Counted from the first letter of the stretch, positions 40,021-50,909 are shown. The stretch is 64,000 nt of DNA from Alphaproteobacteria bacterium (GCA_030750865.1 JASMHE010000001.1:91184-155183), one strand, 5' to 3'. Made by a program: numbers and translations. The notes: generated by a model from the letters alone, not told the origin.

Positions 40021-41709
40021 ATGACAAAATTCTTTCTTCCGTCGATCTTTTCTTCCCTGTTTTTATTGGCCGTATGGCAAAGCCCTGTCTTGGCGGCCGA
40101 ACCGCTTATCGCGAAGAGCGATATTACAGCGGCAACGGTTTATACCAACCGCGCGAAAGTCACCCGCGAGGCGGTGATTGATGTGCCGCAAGGGGCGCAG
40201 GATATTGTGGTTAAAGGCCTGCCTGCATCATTATTGCCGGATTCGCTGCGTGCGGAAGGTACATCCACGGGCGGCGATGTTGTGATCGGCGCGCTGGCGC
40301 ATAAGCGCGTGATTACAAAAGAGCTAAGCTCGGAGCGTGAAGCGGCGTTAACGACGGAATTGCAGACATTAAAAGATAAACGGACATTGCTGTATGCCGA
40401 CCGTAGTGCCCTGCAAACGCAAAAGACATTTTTGCAAAACCTGGGCAAGCAGGCATCACTGCGCGCGGATGAAGCCATTGCCGAACTGAATTTGCATGCC
40501 GATCAGTGGATGGCGGCGGCGCAAACATTGCAGCAAAGCATGAGCGATATTTTGAAAGCCGAAGCAGCCATTGATGTGAAGGTCCGTGACCTTCAGGAAG
40601 AAATGAACCGCATACAGGGCGAATTGAACCAGTTGCGTACAGGCAAGCGCAGCACGTACGAGGTCACGATTCCGGTCGAGGCTTCCGGTGATGCAACGCT
40701 GACACTGGCGCTGAGTTATCAGGTGCCGGGCGCAACATGGAAGCCGATTTATGATGCGCGTTTGAAAACAGATGAAAGCGCGATGACATTGGTACAGTAC
40801 GGCGCGGTACAGCAACGTACGGGCGAAGATTGGAGCGATGTCGCCCTGACATTATCAACCGCGCAGCCGCATCGCGGGGCCAGCCTGCCTGCGTTGTCAC
40901 CACAATGGGTGGATGTGTGGGATAATGACAAGGTGCGTCCGATGGCGGCGGCAAAGGTTCAGCGCCGTAACGATCTGATGTCCGGCTTTGCCGCATCTGA
41001 CGCAGTGATGGCCGAAAGTATGGGCGCTGCGCCGCAAAGCAGTAGAGAGGTGTCTTTCGCACAGGCGCAGATCGAAACAGGCGGCTTTGTCAGCGAGTAC
41101 AAGATTGTCGGGCCGAGCGATGTGCCCGCCGACGGATCGGAAACAAAATTGATGGTCGGGGCGTTTGAAACCGACAGCAAGATTGAAATTCATATCCAGC
41201 CGCAAATGAGCACGGAAGCCTATCTGGTGGCGAACGCGACCTTAAAGGGTGATGCGCCGATCTTGCCGGGGCAGGTGAATTTGTTCCGTGACGGGGCATA
41301 TGTCGGGCAATTCCATTTCCCGATGTTGCGTCCGGATGATGCGCATGATTTGTTCTTTGGCGTGGATGACCAAGTGACGGTTGACCGGAAGGTGCTGGTT
41401 GATGAACGCAAGGATGCAGGCATTATTTCACGGGATAACGAATTAACACGTCATTACATTACGACGGTCCAGAACCTGCACAAAGATGCGGTTGCCGTTG
41501 TGGTGAAGGAAACATTGCCTGTGGCGCGTAACGAGAAAATCGATATCAAAATCAATGAGAAACAGACATTGGCCGGATATACGCAGGATGATGAACATAT
41601 CACAGGCCTGCTGCGCTGGGACATGGAACTTGCACCGAAAGAAGAGCAGGAAATCGGTCTTGGCTGGACGGTTAGCTGGCCGAAAGATCACAGCTTGTCA
41701 GGCCTGTAA
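40021..41709 (+). CDS. MuiA/DUF4139-family exported protein
   Basis: Member of the mucoidy-inhibitor MuiA / DUF4139 family. A signal peptide (FFLPSIFSSLFLLAVWQSPVLA) is followed by the N-terminal beta domain ITAATVYTNRAKVTREAVIDVPQGAQDIVVKGLP, a coiled coil (about 90-205), and the C-terminal DUF4139 domain with YQVPGATWKPIYDARL, GAVQQRTGEDWSDVALTLSTAQP and the terminal LRWDMELAPKEEQEIGLGWTVSWP. Role in the family is unclear, probably envelope. Start at 40021 with GAGGA upstream; an upstream ATG at 39997 has no signal-compatible N-terminus. Confidence 0.88.
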   Translation: MTKFFLPSIFSSLFLLAVWQSPVLAAEPLIAKSDITAATVYTNRAKVTREAVIDVPQGAQDIVVKGLPASLLPDSLRAEGTSTGGDVVIGALAHKRVITKELSSEREAALTTELQTLKDKRTLLYADRSALQTQKTFLQNLGKQASLRADEAIAELNLHADQWMAAAQTLQQSMSDILKAEAAIDVKVRDLQEEMNRIQGELNQLRTGKRSTYEVTIPVEASGDATLTLALSYQVPGATWKPIYDARLKTDESAMTLVQYGAVQQRTGEDWSDVALTLSTAQPHRGASLPALSPQWVDVWDNDKVRPMAAAKVQRRNDLMSGFAASDAVMAESMGAAPQSSREVSFAQAQIETGGFVSEYKIVGPSDVPADGSETKLMVGAFETDSKIEIHIQPQMSTEAYLVANATLKGDAPILPGQVNLFRDGAYVGQFHFPMLRPDDAHDLFFGVDDQVTVDRKVLVDERKDAGIISRDNELTRHYITTVQNLHKDAVAVVVKETLPVARNEKIDIKINEKQTLAGYTQDDEHITGLLRWDMELAPKEEQEIGLGWTVSWPKDHSLSGL

Positions 41710-41810
41710 GCGATTATAGCTGCGGGCGCGGTGGGGGCTGTGGTCCATGTATGTGATTTGATGGGCCGCGCTCTGTTATATCCGTCCGCTGTTATCGTCC
41801 GCCGGAAGGC

Positions 41811-42491
41811 TCATTCAGAAACGGTTGTATGCGTAAAAATAGCAAGGCCGCTGTCGATATAGATGGCGGCCTTTTCTGCAACCAGTACATTGCACGCCCC
41901 GATCCAACCCAGTTCATGTACGCCATCAAGCATGTCTGGCGTATATTTCAAACCGTCATATCGTAAATTCCGGATATGTTGAATTGGGAAGATGCCAACA
42001 TAATCGCCTTGCGTGCCGTGGAAATGATGGTCACGGTCCAGCAGCCGAATGATGCTGTTTTCATCATGAAAAACCAGTTGATGGCGGCGCGGATGGCTCA
42101 GGAAGCCGAGCAAATTGCCGATCAGATGATCGGGCCGCCCGCCCCATGCTCCGTAAATATGGATTTCCTCTGCCGTGTCCGGTGCAAGGGCGATGGCTTT
42201 GGATAAATCCGTTGAATTCTGGTCTTCATCATGGCGGACGTTGACCCCGTCAATCTGTTTATACCGCGCCAGCAGGTCAGGGCAGACAGAATCGAAATCC
42301 CCCGTCACAATGTGCGGCTTTATATCCAGTTTATCGGCAAGCGCGAGCCCGTGATCGGCACAGATAATTGTTTTTTCGCAGGCATCATTTTCCATCAGCA
42401 CATCGATTTTTTGCTTGATGACCGTGTGTTTGACGGGGTCTGCGCCGCCGAAAATAAGCGCGATTTGTTTTGCGGTTGTGCAGTGAGTCAT
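41811..42491 (-). CDS. thiN: Thiamine pyrophosphokinase
   Basis: Transfers pyrophosphate from ATP to thiamine, giving the cofactor TPP. All family motifs are seen: ADHGLALADKLDIKPHIVTGDFDSV (about 45-69), DEDQNSTDLSKAIALA, and the thiamine-site GAWGGRPDHLIGNLLGFL (113-130). The C-terminal beta-sandwich has LKYTPDML and SGLAIFTH segments. Length 226 is normal. It is convergent with the MuiA-like gene and divergent from the HAD gene. No TPP riboswitch is recognisable upstream. Confidence 0.92.
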   Translation of the reverse strand: MTHCTTAKQIALIFGGADPVKHTVIKQKIDVLMENDACEKTIICADHGLALADKLDIKPHIVTGDFDSVCPDLLARYKQIDGVNVRHDEDQNSTDLSKAIALAPDTAEEIHIYGAWGGRPDHLIGNLLGFLSHPRRHQLVFHDENSIIRLLDRDHHFHGTQGDYVGIFPIQHIRNLRYDGLKYTPDMLDGVHELGWIGACNVLVAEKAAIYIDSGLAIFTHTTVSE

Positions 42492-42639
42492 GGATTTTTC
42501 TTTTCACACATCAAAAACTGGGTTAAAACGGGCATTATTCATAAGTCATTATAAAAATATAATGCCATATTGGCAGACTAACATATTGGCAAAAGAACAG
42601 GGTATTTGCCGGAAAAAATAATAGGGATTCGTACGCGCC

Positions 42640-43401
42640 ATGTCACTAAAAGAAAATTTTGATAAAGATCCTGACGGAAAAGACGGTCAGACACTACGGA
42701 AAAGAGCTTATGTCTTTGATCTGGACTGTACGTTTTTTGATACGCGCCCGTTATATCCGGCGATGCGTGAAAATGCCGCCCGTCTGTTGATGAAACATAC
42801 AACCATGAACGCGGCCGATGCCCTTGATACGGTTGATCGTGTGCTGGCGGAAAATAACGGCTATGTGCGCGAAGGCTTTGCCCGTGAGTTCGGCATTCAT
42901 CCGCATGAAACAGTGGATACGGTTTATGATCCTGCGTATATGGAGCTGACGAGCGTTAAATTCCCGCCCGGCTTTCGTGACCTGATTAAATCACTGGACG
43001 GGCCGGTTTATATTTATACAAATGCGTCCACCCCCTATGCCGATAAATTGCTGGCCACAAACGGTTTTCTGAGTGTGGTCGAAGATGTGTACGGTGTTGA
43101 TCGTCTGAACTATCACCGCAAGCCGAGTGATGGATCATTCCGCGCGTTTGAGGAGGCCACCGGTCTTGATGATACTTATGAGATTGTCTTTTTCGAAGAC
43201 AGTCTTGAAAATCTGTACCATGCAAAACAGCGCGGCTGGACAACGGTTCTGGTGAACGGTTATTCGCAAGGCAACATGCATGCCAATGCCGATATGGCGA
43301 CATGGGACTATGTTGACCGCATGGTGTGTGATATTGCTGAATTCTTTGACCCGGACATCAAGCCGAAATGGACGATTCCGCACGATTATATCTATCGCTA
43401 G
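42640..43401 (+). CDS. HAD-family pyrimidine 5'-nucleotidase-like phosphatase (second)
   Basis: Second member of the same HAD subgroup as the gene at 25144. Motif I is YVFDLDCTFFDTR (nucleophile Asp26, Asp28), motif II is VYIYTNAS, motif III Lys is in NYHRKPSDGSF, and motif IV is VFFEDSLENLYHAKQRGWTTVLVNG. Sequence similarity to the other copy is moderate, confined to motifs and the helical cap. The first 20 residues are charged. Cytoplasmic. Substrate likely a nucleoside monophosphate or related phosphate, by family only. Confidence 0.86.
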   Translation: MSLKENFDKDPDGKDGQTLRKRAYVFDLDCTFFDTRPLYPAMRENAARLLMKHTTMNAADALDTVDRVLAENNGYVREGFAREFGIHPHETVDTVYDPAYMELTSVKFPPGFRDLIKSLDGPVYIYTNASTPYADKLLATNGFLSVVEDVYGVDRLNYHRKPSDGSFRAFEEATGLDDTYEIVFFEDSLENLYHAKQRGWTTVLVNGYSQGNMHANADMATWDYVDRMVCDIAEFFDPDIKPKWTIPHDYIYR

Positions 43402-43766
43402 GGCGATTCGTTTTTGCCGCATGGCATGCGGATTTAATCACTGAACAAAACAGATTTTCGCCGTGCAGGGGCTTTCCCGTGATGTGCACGACGATGATGC
43501 GTGCGGCGTCACCGCACCGTACGGCATCGTGTGCGGTATTCTCTTATTTGCTTTTTGATGTCATTTTGATGGTTATTTCCCTGTTTTTAATAAAGTTTTA
43601 GGTATTTGCCCCGTAAACTTTGAAATGGAGCGTGCGCAAATTTGCGGGCGTTCATCTTTTTGTCTTCTCTGTTGCATGTTGTGGAGATGGGCATCATACG
43701 GGGTAACCGGCATGCTGTACGTATTACTTTAATGACGTACGTGATTTAGGGGAAATCGGGGCTAGA
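43402..43766. other. 365-bp region upstream of VWA gene B
   Basis: No gene. It includes a candidate promoter at 43566-43593 and a GTACGT/ACGTAC inverted repeat (43717-43740) within the presumed leader, about 30-50 bases before the gene start. No known riboswitch recognised. Confidence 0.5.
43566..43593 (+). promoter_or_regulatory. Candidate promoter of VWA gene B
   Basis: TTGATG (43566-43571), 16-bp spacer, TAATAA (43588-43593). It would give a leader of about 165 bases containing the GTACGT/ACGTAC hairpin. Confidence 0.4.
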
Positions 43767-46700
43767 ATGAAACATATTGTTACACGATGTATGCGGGGAT
43801 CCATCCAATTTTGTCGCCAGTTTGGTTGCCAGTTTGGGTGTATGAGCGGTTTGTTTGCGCTTTTGATCGCCATGAGTTTGGGAGCCTATAGCGACAGCGC
43901 GTATGCCGGATACAATACAGATCCGCCGGACTCGGGTGCAGCCCACCACTATAGTGGCAGTTTTTCCCGCAACCATAACAATCCTTATCTGATTCCCGAT
44001 TATGTGCGTAAAGGCACAAAAGCCCGTGTTAATTATTCTTTCCTTGAAAAAGTCAATCATGAAGCCGAAGATCCAGCCCTGAGAACGACCATTACCGGTT
44101 CCGGTTATGCCGTTTTAACCTGTAGTTCGCCAAATAGCAGCGGCGGGTGGCACAAAAGCGCCGCGTCCTTGCATATGAGCGGTAATTGCTGGGATGCGTA
44201 CACCATTCGATATTATCAGGGCGGTGTCTTACAGACGCATCATGTGCCAGCCAATCCGATTGATTTGTCGGACGTGCACATTCAGCCTGTCAGTGCCTGT
44301 CACGGGAGTAATAAAGGTGCGCCGTCATCCAAAGATTATTGTGTGTTCGGCACAAGCGACATTACCGGTGATACGGGAGATGATATGTTCCGCGTGAAAT
44401 CAAGCGCGAGTGGTTTTCTTGAATATATGAAGATCAGTGATGACAACGGCGATAATAGCGGTTTGAAATATATTCGCCGTAATAGTAGCGGTAGAGATTT
44501 GATGTTGCCGAGCGGTCCGCCCGGTGATTACGACGATTTTTATAACTTTATGGATAACGGTCCGCTGAATACCGAAGCGGCCTGTCAAACGGCAAAGGTC
44601 AGTGTCTGTCCATCCAGTGCGGTGAAGCTTGATGCGATTCCGCCGCTCGATGGTATTTGCGGGCGCGCGCAGGATAATAGCTATTCCGATATTTCGCATA
44701 TCCAGTCACGTGATATGTGCCAGCAGGGTATTCCGGCAAAGGATTTGCGTTTTAATAAAGCGCAATCACGATTTGAATGGAGTTGTAACGGAATCGGTTC
44801 ACCGTCACGCAAAGCATCATGTCATTCTGTGCAGTCGATTGACGGGCGTTGTAATCCGGATGTAAACGGTGCGGTATTCCAGACGGAAGCCGAGCTGAAA
44901 GCGCGTCCGTTATGTGCAAGCGGTAACGTGACCGGTTTTTCAAAAGCCAATGACGGACGGTGGATTTGGACATGTGAAGCGATTGGTCAAGGTGCCGAAT
45001 CGCAAGCCTGTCTTGCGCTGAAGCCCGGATTTTCATGTGACGAACATGTCGGCGATGTGATGTATATCATGGATGATAGTGGCAGTATGGGCGGCGCGCC
45101 GTTCCGTGGGTCGATGTCCGGCACGAAAATCAGTCTGGCGAAGGATGTGATGAAGAAAACATTCCTGAAGCATATTGATAAGGAAAATACATCCGATCCG
45201 GATAGAGATCGTATTGGTATCGCCGGTCTGAATGCGATGAACAAAATGAACAATAAACGGTTCCTGAACTGGAACGGATCATCGTTTGATTCAATGGCAT
45301 CGGACGGTGTGACATCACGTATGCGTTCAACAGGTAGCGACTGGATCCGGTCGTTCAAAGCAAGCGGCGGTACGCCATTATATGCGCGTATTCAGGAAGC
45401 TGCGAAATTAATGGGCAGCGGATCAGCGACAGAGCCGAATGCGATTATTGCGTTTTCTGACGGCGGATCAAGCGGTTCGATGCAGGATACGATCAATGTG
45501 TTGAAGCGATATTCACATCTGCGCGTCCATACGGTCGATGTCGAGGATAATAAGAATAAATTGCAACCATTATCCAAAGAAACGGGCGGCCTGTATGTGA
45601 AAGCGGAAAATGAAGCGCAGTTCCAGGCCTTGCTTGACCTGACGGTGCTGGGCTGTGAGAAAAAGCCGCCGCCCCCTGTGCATGCACAGTGCGGATCGTC
45701 ACGCGATACATGTAATGCCGGTACATATGCCGATATGGGCGACAGTTCCACCCATTATATGTGGACCTGTAACGGGCAGCATGGCGGTCAGAATAAGACA
45801 TGTCATGCGGAAAAACCGCCACAGCCGGCATCATGCGGCAACGGCAAACGCGAAGGCACCGAAGCGTGTGATAGCGGTACGGTCAACAGCAATAACGCGA
45901 CAAATGGCTGTAACGAGTCGTGCCAGCTGCAGGTACGCGGCAGTTGCGGATCGTTACCGTCAAATGCCCAGTGGTACGGTGACGGTTTTTATTGGCGGGC
46001 GCAATATACGTATAATGGCGGCTGGGAATGGATGGTTTATGCGGGCGTAGATGGCGGCCGTGACCGCGACCAGTTCGTGACACAATCATCACAGCCAAAT
46101 ACATCGGCCCGTTATTCACCGTCGAACGATCATGGCGATCCGTGTGATTTCACCTGTAAACCGGGGACGGATTGGAATGGAACGGAATGTATTGACCCTG
46201 ACGGATCCAGAAGTGTTTGCGGGAATGGCAAACGCGAAGGGCTGGAAGCGTGCGATGACGGAAACACCAACAAATTTGACGGGTGTGATCTGAGTTGTAC
46301 GAAAATCGTCAGCGGCAGTTGTGGGTCATTGCCGTCCAATGCGTCTTATTATGACGGGCGCGGCGTGTATTCCCAGTACCAGAAGAAATATAACGGTCCG
46401 TGGATTTATACCAATGACACAAGCCCGCAACGGCTGAGCAGTACGCCGGGGTCGACGTCGGCATTTTATTCCAGCGGCGGCGATTCGCTGAGTGTCTGTG
46501 ATTTCCATTGTGATGCCGGTTATGAATGGACGGGATCACGCTGTGCGGTTGCGGCACAAGCCAAGCAATGTTCATGGGCGCTGGTGAATAGTGATTATGC
46601 CGGTAATTATAGTGAAGATGTGGTGCGGGCCTTTATCAATGGGTTGAACAGTGCCAATGAGTGTTCGCGTAATACCAGCCCGTCTGAAGGCGATGTGTGT

Positions 46701-46769
46701 CATACACTCACCGGCAGTAAAAACGGGTTGCCAACGACCTATAATGAATATCAGTATCGTTGCCAGTAA
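43767..46769 (+). CDS. Secreted modular VWA / cysteine-rich surface protein B
   Basis: A 1000-residue paralogue of the protein at 26073-28724. Order: long basic N-terminus and signal (hydrophobic 26-47), conserved N-terminal domain (about 50-290), two Cys modules (295-355, 358-417), VWA domain (about 428-630), a third Cys module (about 645-683), then two Myxococcus-type disulfide units, CGNGKREGTEACDSG (about 690) and CGNGKREGLEACDDG (about 817), each with an SCGSLPSNA companion region, and a Cys-containing tail. The metal site is complete: DDSGS (436-440), Thr536 and Asp565. The VWA subtype differs from protein A. Secreted; role in adhesion is inference. A terminator follows. Confidence 0.85.
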   Translation: MKHIVTRCMRGSIQFCRQFGCQFGCMSGLFALLIAMSLGAYSDSAYAGYNTDPPDSGAAHHYSGSFSRNHNNPYLIPDYVRKGTKARVNYSFLEKVNHEAEDPALRTTITGSGYAVLTCSSPNSSGGWHKSAASLHMSGNCWDAYTIRYYQGGVLQTHHVPANPIDLSDVHIQPVSACHGSNKGAPSSKDYCVFGTSDITGDTGDDMFRVKSSASGFLEYMKISDDNGDNSGLKYIRRNSSGRDLMLPSGPPGDYDDFYNFMDNGPLNTEAACQTAKVSVCPSSAVKLDAIPPLDGICGRAQDNSYSDISHIQSRDMCQQGIPAKDLRFNKAQSRFEWSCNGIGSPSRKASCHSVQSIDGRCNPDVNGAVFQTEAELKARPLCASGNVTGFSKANDGRWIWTCEAIGQGAESQACLALKPGFSCDEHVGDVMYIMDDSGSMGGAPFRGSMSGTKISLAKDVMKKTFLKHIDKENTSDPDRDRIGIAGLNAMNKMNNKRFLNWNGSSFDSMASDGVTSRMRSTGSDWIRSFKASGGTPLYARIQEAAKLMGSGSATEPNAIIAFSDGGSSGSMQDTINVLKRYSHLRVHTVDVEDNKNKLQPLSKETGGLYVKAENEAQFQALLDLTVLGCEKKPPPPVHAQCGSSRDTCNAGTYADMGDSSTHYMWTCNGQHGGQNKTCHAEKPPQPASCGNGKREGTEACDSGTVNSNNATNGCNESCQLQVRGSCGSLPSNAQWYGDGFYWRAQYTYNGGWEWMVYAGVDGGRDRDQFVTQSSQPNTSARYSPSNDHGDPCDFTCKPGTDWNGTECIDPDGSRSVCGNGKREGLEACDDGNTNKFDGCDLSCTKIVSGSCGSLPSNASYYDGRGVYSQYQKKYNGPWIYTNDTSPQRLSSTPGSTSAFYSSGGDSLSVCDFHCDAGYEWTGSRCAVAAQAKQCSWALVNSDYAGNYSEDVVRAFINGLNSANECSRNTSPSEGDVCHTLTGSKNGLPTTYNEYQYRCQ

Positions 46770-46827
46770 CGTTATAGGCGTCACTTTACACGCGTAAGCG
46801 TCATACGGGTGACAGCATATGAATAAG

Positions 46828-46861
46828 AAAAACCCCGCTTCGGTATGAGGCGGGGTTTTTG
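46828..46861. terminator. Bidirectional terminator between VWA gene B and ilvC
   Basis: AAAAACCCCGC (46828-46838) pairs perfectly with GCGGGGTTTTT (46850-46860) around an 11-base loop, with A and T runs on both sides. It follows the VWA stop by 59 bases and the ilvC stop by 140 on the other strand. Confidence 0.9.
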
Positions 46862-47000
46862 TATTCTGTTATGGCTGGTTCGGTGTGTTTTTCTCGGTTC
46901 TGTTATGCCTCTTGCCGCGTGGCAGGATGTCACGGGAATATCGCAGGACATCGCAGCGGGGCGGGCATGGGTGAACCGCCAGACCGTTCCGTTCGCCGTT

Positions 47001-48131
<1,131 letters not shown>

Positions 48132-48331
48132 TTAAAGCATAAAAACCGCCTTATTCCAAGTGTATTCTTTGCATATCACACGGCGATGATGTGCAGTCCG
48201 TGGCGAAGGGGTGTCCGGATGTTGTGTATAGCGCGTAATTGTTGACATAAGACGGTAAAAAGCGGTATATTGCGTCTTCTGAAATAATGATAAAAAAGAA
48301 CACTGAAACATAACAGGGCAGGAGATGCATT

Positions 48332-49507
48332 TTGGGACATGTATCTTATCAGTTTAATCTCGCCGCGAACCGTCATACACCGCATGATACGTATGAGGTG
48401 TTGCAGCGCGTGCTTCCCGTGAATGCGCGGGCGGAGCAATCTTTTTATGACGTGCTGAACATGGAAGAAGCGTGCATGGTGGATGCGCTGGAAAATGATC
48501 GCCCGTCTTATGCGCATCCGCGCAATGACCGTGTCCGCAAACGGCTGGAGCGCAAGCTGGCCAGCGTGATTTTTATGCGCTTTACGCCCGATGATTACCG
48601 GAAATTATCGCTGGATCAGCAGAAAATCCTGATCGGGCATTATATCAAGTTGCAGGAAAGTGCGCCGAAGAAAGATATGAAATTTCTGCGCAATGTTCAT
48701 AATAAGCTGGTGCGGAGTGTCCATATGCCGCCGGAATTGATGGATATGCATCAACAGAAGATGAAGACTTTGCGTAAATGGATTTTGGAAAATGATCATC
48801 TTGCCGCCATTTATGATGATATGCTGGGCGCGAATATTCACGCGCTGGATGCGAAGACGCGCATGGCGTACGCACGGGTGCATTGCGAGGTGCTAACGCG
48901 GCTATACGGTATGCAGTTCCCCGAAGTGAAAACATATGAGATGCCGTCAGGCGATCCGCAGACAAGTGAGCGCGCCAGCCTGATGTATCATAGCCTGTTT
49001 TTGAATCATTTCGAACATCGGGTGAAATTATCGATTTGCCTGAATGTGCATCCCGATATGAATCGTGTTTACGCCAATGATAATACGCGGTTTGTCCGGT
49101 CATTATCGCATGAATTTGCCCATGCGGTTGAAAGCACGCTTGGTCTGTCGCATCCCGATTACAGCATGAAGCATTATACCCCCGAGACGGTTAATTTTTA
49201 TCCGTTGATTGATCGTGATCATCCGCTGGCCGATGCGCAGATGATCTTCCTGCAAAATACGGATTTCAAGAAAGAAGAACCGGATGCGGCCAATTTCATT
49301 GCGCTGGATGTGGCCGAAAGTGTGGCGGTGTATCGTGAGCAGGTGCGCGAACGGCATGCCGACTGGTTCGGACAATTATGTTATGACACAATTCTGGATG
49401 CGTTGCGGGAGCGGAAAACATTCCCCGCCAATGACAATCCGGATGCGGAACAGACGCAGAAAAAGCTGGCTAAGCAGCTTCCCCGATTCCCATCTTTCCT
49501 CGTTTAA
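48332..49507 (+). CDS. Putative HExxH metalloprotein of unknown family
   Basis: A 391-residue protein not recognised as a named family. It is helical and basic in the first half (ERKLASVIFMRFTPDDYRKL, LMDMHQQKMKTLRKWI) and carries a zinc-peptidase signature RSLSHEFAHAVES with H260, E261, H264, preceded by a beta strand VKLSICLNVHPDMNRVY as in zincin folds. A possible third ligand is the Glu in LDVAESVAVYREQ. No signal peptide. The only well-supported start is TTG at 48332, seven bases after GGAG. The 3' end overlaps ilvN by 38 bp on the opposite strand. It interrupts the usual ilvN-ilvC neighbourhood. Confidence 0.75.
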   Translation: MGHVSYQFNLAANRHTPHDTYEVLQRVLPVNARAEQSFYDVLNMEEACMVDALENDRPSYAHPRNDRVRKRLERKLASVIFMRFTPDDYRKLSLDQQKILIGHYIKLQESAPKKDMKFLRNVHNKLVRSVHMPPELMDMHQQKMKTLRKWILENDHLAAIYDDMLGANIHALDAKTRMAYARVHCEVLTRLYGMQFPEVKTYEMPSGDPQTSERASLMYHSLFLNHFEHRVKLSICLNVHPDMNRVYANDNTRFVRSLSHEFAHAVESTLGLSHPDYSMKHYTPETVNFYPLIDRDHPLADAQMIFLQNTDFKKEEPDAANFIALDVAESVAVYREQVRERHADWFGQLCYDTILDALRERKTFPANDNPDAEQTQKKLAKQLPRFPSFLV

Positions 49508-50021
49508 TGGCGGCAACACCTGTGCGGCTGACATCTTTCAGGCCAAGCGGGCGCATCAGGTCGATGAAGGCATCGATCTTGCCTGTGGTGCCTGTGACTT
49601 CAAACACAAACGATTCAAGCGTGCTGTCCACAACGTGAACGCGGAAAATTTCGGCAACGCGCAGGGCTTCGATACGTTTTTCGTTCTGGCCTGTCACTTT
49701 CACAAGGGCCAGTTCGCGTTCCAGATGCGGGCCTTCGATTGTCAGGTCGGAGACTTTGCGGACGGGCACGAGGCGGCCCAGTTGGTTTTTGATTTGTTCG
49801 ACAACCATTTCGGTGCCTGTGCAAACAATGGTGATGCGGGAAAGATGTTCGTCATGGTCCACTTCGGCCACGGTCAGGCTTTCAATATTGTAACCGCGCC
49901 CCGAAAACAGGCCGATCACGCGGGCCAGTACGCCCGGTTCATTGTCCACGATTACGGACAATGTATGTCTTGCAATATCTTTACCCTCCGGCGCTTCGCC
50001 GTAAACACTGTTAATCGCCAT
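49470..50021 (-). CDS. ilvN: IlvN/IlvH, acetolactate synthase regulatory subunit
   Basis: Small subunit conferring valine feedback on acetolactate synthase. An N-terminal ACT domain reads HTLSVIVDNEPGVLARVIGLFSGRGYNIESLTV (19-51), followed by the second domain with ELALVKV and RIEALRVAEIFRVHVVDSTLESFVFEVTG. Length 183 is normal. The catalytic subunit ilvB is not in the window, which is unusual because ilvB and ilvN are normally adjacent. The 3' end overlaps the HExxH gene. Confidence 0.95.
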   Translation of the reverse strand: MAINSVYGEAPEGKDIARHTLSVIVDNEPGVLARVIGLFSGRGYNIESLTVAEVDHDEHLSRITIVCTGTEMVVEQIKNQLGRLVPVRKVSDLTIEGPHLERELALVKVTGQNEKRIEALRVAEIFRVHVVDSTLESFVFEVTGTTGKIDAFIDLMRPLGLKDVSRTGVAAIKRGKMGIGEAA

Positions 50022-50189
50022 CTTTTCTTTTCTCCCGGCTTTTTATCGTGCTGTGAACCGCGTTGTCACATGACAAGATTGTTCACTGCTTTTGCATTGA
50101 TCCTGAATGCTGTTTGTAGCGCGCATCCCTTGATTTGTCCAGCTTCCAGTCATGGTTTGACGTGAAAAAAATATTTCCAGAATGAAGGG

Positions 50190-50909
50190 ATGTGTGCTAA
50201 TCAGATTTTTATGAACAAAGCGCAGACCAAAATATTTTGTATCGGCTTTCAGAAAACGGGCACAACATCGCTCGGCAAGGCGCTTGAAATGCTTGGGTAT
50301 GATGTGTGCGGCCCGATTGGGGTTACCGATCCGCGTATCGGTGAAAAAGCGCTGGAATGGGCAGCCGAGAGAATTCCGGCTTATGATGCGTTTCAGGATA
50401 ATCCCTGGCCGCTTTTATATAAAGAGCTGGACGCGATGTGGCCGGGCAGCAAATTTATTCTGACGACGCGCAATCCGCGCAGCTGGATTCGGTCGATGCG
50501 CAAATATTTCGGTGATTATGAAGCCCCCGCCGAAGTCTGGATTTACGGCGATCATTGCACCCCGTTAAAAGCGCCACGCCGCTGTTTGCAACGGTATAAG
50601 CGCCATAATCGGGAGGTACGGGATTATTTCAAAGACCGCCCCGATGATTTTATCGAGATTGATTTTTCCAAAGGACATGGCTGGCAAGAATTATGCGATT
50701 TCCTGGATCGTCAAGTGCCTGATAAACCGTTTCCGCGTTCGCTAAAATCAGGATCGCTGCATGCCGAAGCACAGCGCCATAGTGTCGGTATTCTGGGTAC
50801 AACCCGCACAGCCATCCATCGTGCGGCGATGTTTGCATTGCGCGCGCCCTATCGTTTGGGGCGGGTGTTTGTATCACGCATGGCGCGCAACCGCATGAAG
50901 CCGCACTGA
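50190..50909 (+). CDS. Sulfotransferase-family protein
   Basis: PAPS-dependent sulfotransferase fold. The 5'-phosphosulfate loop is FCIGFQKTGTTSLGKAL (about 16-32), and the 3'-phosphate site is KFILTTRNPRSWIRSMRKYF (about 91-110). DFIEIDFSKGHGWQELCDFL near 150-170 matches the family's late strand and helix. The basic C-terminus lacks a membrane anchor. The start could instead be Met8 at 50211. Substrate unknown; such genes in bacteria often modify surface glycans or lipids. It diverges from ilvN and precedes a small membrane protein gene. Confidence 0.85.
   Translation: MCANQIFMNKAQTKIFCIGFQKTGTTSLGKALEMLGYDVCGPIGVTDPRIGEKALEWAAERIPAYDAFQDNPWPLLYKELDAMWPGSKFILTTRNPRSWIRSMRKYFGDYEAPAEVWIYGDHCTPLKAPRRCLQRYKRHNREVRDYFKDRPDDFIEIDFSKGHGWQELCDFLDRQVPDKPFPRSLKSGSLHAEAQRHSVGILGTTRTAIHRAAMFALRAPYRLGRVFVSRMARNRMKPH

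Noticed and set aside
49284..50165. 293-codon plus-strand frame over ilvN
   Set aside because: Antisense to ilvN and to the end of the HExxH gene; no family features.
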